A stretch of 64,000 nt of DNA, taken from positions 62,001 through 126,000 of the forward strand of contig JAPDOI010001055.1 in the NCBI GenBank assembly GCA_029168955.1. The letters run 5' to 3'. Made by a program: the position numbers and the translations under genes. Positions 36,837-47,300 of the stretch are shown here, in pieces (position 1 is the stretch's first letter; every line of letters begins with the position of its first letter). Under the pieces are notes generated by a model that saw only the letters and a list, made by a program, of their open reading frames with translations, made no database searches and had not been told where the DNA came from. Source of the DNA: Aplectana chamaeleonis. Its lineage: Eukaryota > Nematoda > Chromadorea > Rhabditida > Cosmocercidae.

Positions 36837-37155
36837 TAAAGCAAATATAGTTAGGAGAATCACGAACGAAATGAAAAGCTGAGAAAGTTGTCTCATCAGC
36901 GAAACACACGAACTTATCCGGGAGAGGTGAAATGGAGTGGTTATCGACAAGAAATCGATCAGTTGCAAAAGATGCATTTCCATAAACAATTTGAGTAACT
37001 TTCTTGCGTCTAAGCGGTTTGTTACTTGCGTCTTCGTGGTCTCTTTCGAAAGACGCACTTACCATGCACTCCCCCCCCCCTCGAATGTTACTTGCGTCTT
37101 TTCAAGCGTGCAAGTAACAAGAAGTGACGTTTTCGGCCCAGTAAAGACGCATGTA

Positions 37156-37441
37156 TAGGCCATAAAACGGCCAATGTCTCACCGTCGATTGCGAACCGCG
37201 CGCTGCGCGACCGCACGCGCGTCGGAAGCGAACGAGTTTCTGGCCGCCGCGCACTTCAAAACGAGTGTTGGCCGCCGCGCGCTGGCCGAAACGTGAGCGC
37301 ATCTGCCTTCACTCGTCGCCGAAACGGCTAGTGACAAAACTCGCTTTTAGTTTTGTACTGTCCACGCGCGTTTAAGACGGATTTGTTGTCCCATAAGCGT
37401 CCGCCGCATAGTGGTCTGCAGAGTTGGCCGTTTATGGCCTG
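37156..37441. mobile_element. TA-flanked MITE (286 bp), AGGCCATAAAACGG family
   Basis: TAGGCCATAAAACGGCCAAT at 37156 is mirrored by GTTGGCCGTTTATGGCCTG, with TA on both sides (37154-37155, 37442-37443). It shares GCGCTGCGCGACCGCACG with 33890-34117. Confidence 0.8.
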
Positions 37442-37449
37442 TATCGCCG

Positions 37450-38180
37450 AAATCGCCAGCCTTCACGCGACGAAAAAAATGTTCTCGAACATTATCGTCG
37501 CGGCGCCGGTTGCCGCTTGCTGGCAGTGACGCAGGGCCATCGCAGCGTCAAAACACTGCGGTGCCCCCTCGTCGCCCTTCACGCCGCGTCGGTCGCCCAA
37601 GTCGCCGAATGTAATCGATATTACATCATCCAGCTCTACTCTTCGCTGCGAGCAACGCCGCGACTTCAACTCTGCAGACTCCCAACAGCGTTCATTGGAA
37701 TTTCGTTAAACGTCTGGTGTTATGCGGAATATCCTCCCTTTGGTCCAACATACCTTGCGTTCGTCTCGAGACAATCGCAGGCAGCAGTTTTGTCGCGTAA
37801 TACAACTACGAGCGTGTGAGCAGAAACCACAATGATAGTAGTTATACTCTGACTACTATCGTTCAAGGGATTCTCTTAAGATTGGCCTTCCTTGTCTGTC
37901 TCGTGTTCGTCGTATCGTACGTATGCGCGTGCGGAACCGTTCGTCCGGTCGGTGTTTTCTGTCGAATACGTTGTGCTCATCGCGGAAGGGGTCATCAGAG
38001 TTGCAGCGACCGGCGAGTGGTTGCCGAGCTTTCACGAGACGAAAGCAATGTTTTCGAACATCCCGCGTTGCCTTTCATGTGTTGGTCGCTCCCGTCGCCG
38101 GATGTGATCGATATTGCATCACTCAGCGCTGTTCATTGCTACGAGAAACGTCGCGACTTGGACTCTGCAGGCCCCTATAG
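37450..38180 (+). repeat. Diverged direct duplication just upstream of polh-1
   Basis: Two copies of about 230 bases (37450-37680 and about 38010-38175) share CTTTCACGAGACGAAA/CTTCACGCGACGAAA, ATGTTCTCGAACAT/ATGTTTTCGAACAT, GTCGCCGGATGTGATCGATA and CGTCGCGACTTGGACTCTGC with substitutions. Open frames over them (37424-37819, 37816-38277) have no recognised domain and probably are not genes. Confidence 0.65.
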
Positions 38181-38294
38181 AGGCAGGGACCCGGAGACAC
38201 AGGTAACGTTGGCGGCGAATCTTTGCGTAGACTGTATACATTCGTTACATTTCCCAAGCTTGAACCTCGAAGTGTAAGCAGAAAAGAGAATACG

Positions 38295-38338
38295 TAGTTT
38301 CAGAATAGATGATACGGTTGTAACCACGCCTTTTCACG
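38295..38338 (+). promoter_or_regulatory. Probable trans-splice acceptor, 5' UTR and tiny uORF of polh-1
   Basis: TAGTTTCAG ends at 38303, 35 bases before the start ATG at 38339, a typical spliced-leader acceptor. The short leader contains an upstream ATG at 38309 whose frame is only four codons long and stops at 38321-38323, before the main start. The uORF could dampen translation. Confidence 0.6.
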
Positions 38339-41300
38339 ATGGATCGTGTAATTGGTCTGATTGATATGGACTGCTTCTATGCGCAGGTTGAACAGCGAGA
38401 AAGGCCGGAGTTATGGGACACCCCTGTGGTAGTTGTTCAACATGCGAGGGAAGGATCTCCAGGAGGGTGAGTTGTTGAGAAAATTTCTGTTCACAGGAAA
38501 ACTAGTTGGGCCGCGGTTGTCTTTCACGTGGCCTCGAGGGCCCATGTTGGAAGCAGGGTCAAGCGGTTGATGTCTCGCGGAGGAACTAGAGGGATGGACG
38601 TTTTTTTGAATGGGAACTCGTGATGAAGTGGAGAAGCGTAAAAATTCTGGGCGGAAAATGATGAATTTGGATTTTTCTTCCATGCAAACTGTTTCGGGAT
38701 CTCTTCGGCGCTGCTTGCGATATTGGGGAGGGGTTCCGGGTGTCCGACGCGTTGTCAAAACCGGGGGCGGCGCCTTCCACCATCCGATGATAGAAGAGTT
38801 ACTGATTGTCCGATTGTATTCCTGTCATTCTGTTCGATACTACTTGAAATTGCAGAATACTCGCTGTAAGCTATGAGGCGAGAAAATTTGGTGTGAAGCG
38901 AGGGATGATGATTCCGGAAGCGAAGGCGAAATGCCCGGAATTAAACATTTGTTTCGTCCCTCAAGGAGAGCACATCGATAAAGCCGACATTCAGAAGTAC
39001 CGGTAGGTTTATTCGTTCTCATATCATGAGAAGAAGGAGTCCGTGCGTGACAACCTCAGCCCACAGCAAGCTCGTGTGCCGCGCCACCGATCATTCCGTG
39101 CAAGATCAGTGGATGAAATCTTGAGCTGGGGGGCTGCGCTGTCAGCATGACGCAACGACGTAGGCCATTGTTATTCGAAAAGTTTGCGACCGCGACAGGT
39201 TCGCTCGTCTGTTACGAATCGTGTCGGGACCCACACTCTCATCATGAAAAAAACTGTCGCGGGAACACTTTGCATGCGCCGGTCGCGTCGCAGGGTTGCA
39301 GATGGGTGTTATACATTCAAATGTTAAAACCGTGCCGCCCGCACTAAAACAATTGCTTGGTAGCTGTCGCGGGCATCGGTCGCAGTGTGGCGCACTGCGA
39401 CCGGTGCCCGCGACAGCGACAGATTAATTGATTTAGTGCGGGTTTCCTCTGTTTTCCATCTTTCTTTTTGTACTTCCTACTTTCTTTTCTCTCCCGGGGT
39501 CTCCACCTCATCCACCATAAATGTATGAATCTTGATGCCTGCCTCTTCGCAGAACTGAAACTGAATTGATTTGCTGTTGATTCTGGGTTATTGATTTGTC
39601 TGTAATTGCGCGGGCGATAGCGCGTGTCAGACGTAAGTTGGCGTGATGTATGTCATAGCACGACTGGCCCTCAGCGACTGCGACGTCGCTCTGGTCTGCG
39701 ACCGCGGCAGGGCTGTGGCAGAGTATAATAATGGCCGTACGGTCAGGACGGTATGTTTTCCTACGCCGACAAAATCGACAGCAGCAGACCTAACGCATTC
39801 CCGGACTGCGGTAGTCCCGTACACGACACACTCCGTATTCACTCAAGTCCCCCTCCCCTCCCGCGGAGACCCACTTTCCTAACTAAAACGCACCTTTGAA
39901 CGAATCCTATACTGGTCGTTCGGTTCCTAGACGTATAACAAAACCACTACGTGGCTGCAGAAAAAGAAGGAAACTGTATGTCTTGAATAGCTAGTCATAC
40001 TCAGGTTTGTATACCAGACCTGCTAGACGACCCGCAAAAATAGTTATTTGTCATTTCTGATGTGTGAAGCTCCTGCATTGTTGGAAACAGGTTCTGCATA
40101 GTTGTGTCAAATCTTCTGTTACAGTACGGCGTGTCCATTACCACGGCCAAGCCCTAGCTGCGCCTATGTTAGGTCAACGACGAAAAAGTGGGCGGGAAGT
40201 CCCTTCCTAGTAAGAGATTTGAATGAGAGACAAATCGTTATTGCGGCAATTCCCCAGCACAGGTATTTTCGAGCTGCATTCTGCAGTAGCGGTTGTCTGC
40301 AAGTGTGTACCGGAATTGCACTCTGATATGGACAGTAGGTTCCTAGATTTCTTGGAATGAGATAAATGTGGAGCAGTTAGGGAAAGTCGTTCCTGTCTGT
40401 TCTTAGGTATTAAGCAAACCCGTAAGTGGTCTAAGATCCTTGTCTTAGAAATGATGAGTTTAGGTTGTGAAAAATCGAATTCCCGTAGTTCCGGAGGGAG
40501 CAGCATCGTGCGCGCTTACGCGATGCTTCTCCCACCTTCTGCCCCCCTCTTGAATGAATGATAAGAATTTCGTGTTTCTTTCAGAAGATACAAGGAGTGA
40601 GCCTTTTTCAGTGATGCGAGTGCCGAGGTATTTGATGTTCTGAATTCATTTGACCGCCGAATAGTAGTGGAACGGGCATCAGTCGATGAAGCGTTTCTCG
40701 ATCTAACCGAAATGGTGGATCAGCAAGTCATCGAAGTTGGAACTGCCCAATTACTCCAGAATTTAAGTATTTATCCCAGGTTCATTTTTTTTGCTGGACG
40801 GCCAGATCCAACCATCTCTCGGACAGTTTCCTGCATTTTAATTATCATTTTTCCTGGTTTGTGAGATTTGAGAAGTGATTTACTGCAGCAGTTTCTATGT
40901 TTTAGATCACGAAGAGGATTCCCACCGTCTTTCCAACCACTCATCTTGCTGACGGCAGTGATAAAGGAGACGAGGGGTATGACCGCGAGAGAAGCCTTCA
41001 GAATTGGCTGACTGTCGAGTGCGCTAAGGAAATCAGTCATGTACGTTGGAAATTACTGGATTGAACAACCTTCAACGGTTTGCAAATACCGTCTTACACG
41101 ATAATGTATGGTTGCGGCATTATTACGTTGGCTCTGCGTTGTCGGAGCTCTCACAGCGCATCTGCTGCTATGCATGGAAGGCTCAACCTCCTGAAGGAAG
41201 TCGGCTATGCATGGAAGGCTCAACCTCCTGAAGGAAGTCGGCTTCCTGTGCTTATGCTGACTCGCCATGATTATAATCAGCAACTTTCAGATTTTTCGTT

Positions 41301-44300
41301 TGATCTTTTAGCTAATTTCTGTTATTTAGCTCCGTCTAGCAATAGCTGCGCAGATTGTTGAGGAAATGCGGGCCAAAATTCGAGAGTACACCCAGTTCTT
41401 CTGTTCTGGAGGAGTAGCAAACAATAAGGTGAACAGGCTTAACCCCTGAGGCCGGATTCGTCAACGCTAAAACCTTGTTTCGAAAATAACAGGGGTGGCA
41501 AGATTGTGACATATAGCACTGTGGAGTGCAGAGAGCGCGGGTAAACTTCACCCTTCGAACGCAGTTTCATCGCTGATGAATCCAACCCCTGACTATGCGA
41601 AGCGTCAGATGATTTTGAATTCATTTATTAATCAATTGACAGAGTAGGTATTACCGATGAAGTGTGTATGTTAAGATGCTGGCGAAACTAGTCTGCGCTC
41701 GTCACAAGCCTCGTCAGCAGACGGTATTACCCTTCGAATATGTGTCGATCGTTTTCGAGGACACCCCAATAGGAGATGTTCGAATGCTGGGAGGAAAACT
41801 AGGCAGCGCCCTACAAGAGCGATTCGCTATTGGTGTGAGTATTTGATTTTCTTCAGATTCAAGATCCAGGTGTGCTCGAGTTAAGTGGCAGCTATTTAGA
41901 CTATGGCTGAGCTGGCGGCGATTCCTCTCGAATTGATAGAGCGAAATTTTGAAGGCCAAGCACAGTGGATTCACCACCTGGCGAAAGGATTCGATGATGA
42001 GCCAGTAAGCTTTTCACTTCAGTCAGTCGATGATGTTCGTGTTACCACAGAATCACCCCTGGTTGGAAACACCTTTCAATTTAAAACTTGTAGCAGTCAT
42101 CTGACTCTTGATGGGGTCTTTGGAAACATACATGATTTTTGCTGAAGTCATCCAGATACGGAGTTAGGCAGCGCAACATCTTCATCACCTCTTTCAGCCA
42201 CTCCTCCATCGGCATCGTCGTGGCCTAGAAGCGAGCGTTTTGCCTCCCATCCAGTAGATCAGGGGTTGCATCCATGTCGGAGGGCATCCAAGCAATTCCT
42301 CAGTTCTCAGGCAAACTGGGGTGTCGACAACAAGTTGATTAGTTGTCATCTCATAAACCGCTCCCTGTTGATCAGTCAAATCGTGCGTATTGTCAGCCTG
42401 AGACCTGCCCGTTGCCCAGCGACGTCCACCTGTTGTCGGGCTGTTGACTACGCGATGTGTCGCGTTTAGCGGCCCATTTAGCAGCAGTTCACATCTTGCA
42501 GGACTGTTTCGTCTAGCTTAGGAACTACTTTACCGACACGCACCGCGGCTGGTCGCCCAGCCTCCACTGGGGCCACCACAGGATAGGCAGGACCTCCAGA
42601 TGCTGTGCGGGGCCAATGTACCGCAAACTTGGGTAATTGAACCCGCAGCGCTCTCATCATTCGCAGAATGACTGAAAAATGCGTCGTTTACTTCCCTGGT
42701 ATCTAGAGCGCTAGCTGTGCAACAGCTCGACATCGACCAGATAATAACTCGAGTACCAGGGCCCCACCGAATATCATCAGGGCCCCGCCGTTGACCAGCG
42801 GTCACTCATGGTGGGCGGATCAACCTGTTGTCGACGCCTCACTTTGCTTGACATTTCTAATCGAGTGCACCTCATTTTATACTCCAGCAAGGAGAGAATT
42901 CCTGGTCTTATGGGCAGGATTTATGTTATCTAAAGCTGGCAAAATAAAATCCTTCTGGCTGAAACGGACTACACATTTGACCTCTGAATAGGAAATTGGA
43001 TTTACGATTCTGTTTCGAACGAATCCGCTGCGTAGTAGTGATATCGCAAATAGAAGATAAGGCATACTCGTCTCTCCTCAAGCCATTACCGTAGCCTCCT
43101 ATGGGATAGCGACTCTTTGGTCATTCGAAGAGGATGCACTTCTTTAGAGACCTGTATTTTACAGAAGGCTGTCAAATTAAGCTTTTTGAGAAAGTTCGTC
43201 TAGAGATGCTTCGTTTAGGTGAAACCACGTAATTCTCAGCAGTCTATTGCTGTCAGCAAGAATTTCCCTGGGAAAAATGCTCTAACTACGGTTGCTGAAG
43301 TACGAAGGTGAGCCTATATTGCTTCGGAGTACATGATAATGCATTTTTATTGGTGGGCTTTCAGACAGAGTTCATAGTTACCGCGATGCGCGACAGCGAC
43401 AATGCAAATCGGCCATATCGATTTTCAATTGATACTGTCGGTAAACGTCGCGTCGCCGGTCGGGGAAGTATGGACTTGGACTACATGATGAATACATGAT
43501 GAAATACAGTTAGCGTGGAATCGTTCGTCGGATCTATGTGTCCTCGAGCAGTTTGCGTCTGCGCGTTTGACGTATGCGCAAGTCTGTCTCTGCGAAAGCA
43601 CCGATTGTTTAATCACGTTTTTTCAAAACTGGGCTGAAGACAAAAGTTGACTCTCAGGGGATACATATGATCGTGCTGCTCAAAAAAGGGAGAAGGGGAG
43701 GTAAAAGTGTTCCCATGAAGTGGCAAGCATGATATAATTTCACTAGTCTTGAAGGATGCTTGCGCACAATTAGTGTTTGGAGGTAGCTTACGCGCTTGCA
43801 AAAGGTGTTGAGATACTGACGCTAATAGACTCATACGGCTTGTACTAGAATGCTTAGGCGCTGTCCATACTCTTCTTCTTCTTCTTTGCAGCCACGTCGA
43901 GGGTTTTGTCTTAGGTCAAGAAAGTGGGCGACCAGTAGTGGATTCGTCCATAGATCCATTGTGGTCAGCGTGGTAGGTCTCACCGGACAGTGAAATAAAT
44001 GTGCTGTATCATGGCCGATAGTACCGCAGTCCGGACAAACATCAGATTTGCTGCTGTCAATCTTGCTGACGTAGGACATGAGCATTGACGAGTGACCGCA
44101 GCGATGCGAGAGTGCATCTAGCCCTTCTTCCGAGTTGAGTCTCGGATTTGCAGACTGGGGGCGGTACTTCTCAAGTATAGGATTCACAGCCGCCTTCTCA
44201 AGATGACACCGTACGAACTTGGTGTGCTCCTCGCGCAAAAGACGAAGTCGTTCTTGCTGTGAGTCGTGCCATCTTTGCAAATTGACTTTGTTTGGAGCAT

Positions 44301-47300
44301 CGGCGAATGGCTTTCTTATACTTCCTTCTCTAACGGGGTTTAGCACTCTCCACGACGGATGGTTTGGTTGCTCAATAATATTGATTCGGAATTTTTGGGC
44401 TCGGAGCTGACAGTGCTCCTTCACAGGCAATAGGCAGGCTTCGGCATGCAGATGCTTGACTGGGGAACTCTTTGCACATCCGGTTGCAATGCGAAGAGCG
44501 GCATTTTGTACGCGTTCCATCTTAGTCCAGGAAGATTCTGAAACTAGATGCTGCCAAACCGGTGCGGCGTATTCCATGGCTGGCTGAAGAATCGCCTTAT
44601 ACGTCGTGAGTATCGTTTCCTTGCTGCTACCCCATGAGGTACCGCCTAGGGCCCTGAAAGCATTGAGTTTGGCTTTAACGACAGCCTGCTAATGCTCAGT
44701 ATTCTTATGAAACTTGAGCTACGGATCGAGCACAAGACCGAGCAGTTTTAGAAATCGAGCAGCACGCAGACGGTCTCCATCTTACTCTACCTCCGGATGA
44801 GCTCTATAGCTCGGATGGGTCCGTTGTGAGGACGGATACTTCTGACTTGGATGAGGAGATCTTTAGCATCTTGTCGTCGAAGAACCTCTTCAGCGTCTTC
44901 AGGTACTCGTTGATCTTGGTGGCGGCTACTTGTATATCCTGGTCTCGGCACATGATTGTTGTGCCATCTGCGTACGCGACAATCTTTATATCCTGTGGTG
45001 GTTCAGGCATATCTTCAAGATACAGGCTGAAGAGAGCTGGTGATAAAACACCGCCCTGGGGGACTCCAGCTGCTGTAGGAATACTGTTGGAGACATGGCT
45101 CTGGAACATGACTCTTGCCCGTCGACCTTTGATAAAGGCCGATATCCAGCGCTTTCGCCACGGTGGTGTTGACGAGTCCAAAACGTTTTTTGACAGGATT
45201 CCTAGGTTAATCGTATCGAAAGCCTTGGTGATATCCAAAGCGACAGCTACAGTTCTCAATGGCTTCAAAGCGTTGAACCCGTCGATTGCATAGCTAGTTA
45301 TTTCTAGCAACGCTGTAGATGTAGAATGCAGCCTTTTGAACCCGTGTTGAAACAATTGTTTCTCGTTGTGCTCTACTAAATTCTCCACAATGAGCTTTTC
45401 GGCTACCGTAGCGAAAGGTGACATCAAGCTAATGGGTCGATATCCCTTTACTGACGACTGAGGTTTGCCTGGCTTCGGCAACGGGATGACGTTGGCTGTC
45501 TTCCAGTTTTGGGGAATAATGCACGAGCTGAATGAAGTGCTAACCAAATCAACGACGAGTGGGAGGATCTCAGTCGGAAGCTTCTTAGGTACAGCAGGAC
45601 AAATGCCATCGGGACCGACAGTTTTAGAGTTCCGCATATCCTTTATGATCTTCTCTACGTGCGCCACAGTGTACACATCGGCCATGCTCTTGAACGGGAG
45701 GCGGCAAAGCTCTCACTGTCACTCTATTCTGCGGACCTCGCCTTGTACTCGTGACAAAGAAACTTTTTCCAAGAGAGTAGGCGGCTTCCTTACCTGTCTT
45801 GAAAACGTTATTATCAAATTCAATGGTGAAGACGGTGGCTGGCGAGTTCTCTCCAGATAGCTTCCGTAGTACCTTCCAAGTAGCTGCACTGTCCGCCTTG
45901 AAATCCAACTGTCCCGTGAGCTTTTCCCATTCTTCTTTCTTGTGCCTGTCCAGATCTTTTCTGATCTCGTCATCTAGTTGAGCAACGACAGGTTCTAGAT
46001 GGTCGGCTGCTCTCCTGGCATTTCTAGTCCTAATCTTCTGGAGAATTTCTCTTGTGACGTTTGGAAAGAACGTGTTAACGCGGCCAACAGGAATAGCCGC
46101 CTTCATGGCCCGGCGGATTACATCAGACAGGTGGTGCTCGTTTTGGTGCACATTGCCGTTCCACGGATAATCAGCCGCTAGGCGGAGCGCAACCTCACTG
46201 AACAGGCACCAGTCTGCTTGGCCTAAATTGAGGTAAGAACGTTGTCGAACACCGGAATAAGGAGCAAGAGAATTTGAGAGATCGATGTGCACAAAGACAG
46301 GAATATGATCTCTAGACAATGTAATTGAGGTAGACCATGAGCAGGTGTTGGAAAGGCTGGAAGAGACAAGAGTTATGTCTGGGCTAGAAGATCGGCCGTT
46401 GGTAGGGAGACGAGTGGGCTGATCATCATTTAAGATGACCAAGTCGCACTCCTCTGCCCATTCTTCGACGTCATTTCCTCTAGCATCAGAGTCAAGAGAC
46501 GAGCAAAATGTATGAGCATTAAAATCACCCGCAAATATAGATGAAGAGGAGAGGGAGTTGCCTAAGGAGTGGAATAGGATCATAGGCAGGGATGTGCGTA
46601 ATTACGAATAACGACTAACGAATTTAACGACTAACGGGCTTTTTGGGTGTTACGACTAACGACTAACGACTAACGAAATTTAAATTTTTTTCCGTGAGCA
46701 ATCCCGAAATTCGTTAGAAAGTCAATAGTCCTTCAAATCGCGCTCCAACCCAAGGCTTACACCAGGATTGGTAAATATTGCCCTGTTGGTTGTTCTAGGT
46801 GAATGGTACAAAATAACCATAGCCGTCAGTATTTATTATTTCTACTGACACTGCTTCGCAGTTCTGGAGCCCCGACATTAGAACCCCAACCGAACGTTGC
46901 GCGAGGCTAGGCGCTATGTACTTTATGGTAGGCTCATTGAGCCGGTTCAGGCACTGACCGGCTCCAGCAAAAAATTTCGCAGTGGGCAGTATCAGAGGTG
47001 ATATTACGGAGCGGTGCCTGCAGGCCACAACTGCACAATGACGGGAAGTGTATTTGATGATTGGATTGTCAAGGGTGCCGTCCTTCGATTTTCAGTCATA
47101 AATTCGAGATATGGGGTTTCAATAAAGTGGTGCTGGCATTTCTTAGGAGCCAAAATTTTAATTGTGTGCTAGATTCTCCCGACCTTTCCCCATTATGGAA
47201 ACAAGCTCTAAACCACGCAAGCGCTCGGCTCGCAACGCTGAGCAAAGAACAATAAGAGCAAAGTCGCTGCAACTCTCCGTGTTGCCACCATCGGGTAGAT

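Noticed and set aside
37424..38277. Open frames of 131 and 153 codons upstream of polh-1, considered as a small gene
   Set aside because: They cover two diverged copies of the same GC-rich repeat, have no domain, and the second has only a hydrophobic patch. Better explained as repeat DNA.
40667..40864. Extension of polh-1 exon 3 to 40860 using the strong donor GTGAGA
   Set aside because: It adds residues (FIFFAGRPDPT...) that do not look like polymerase eta and leads into a stop in exon 4. The shorter exon is more plausible, though the junction stays unresolved.
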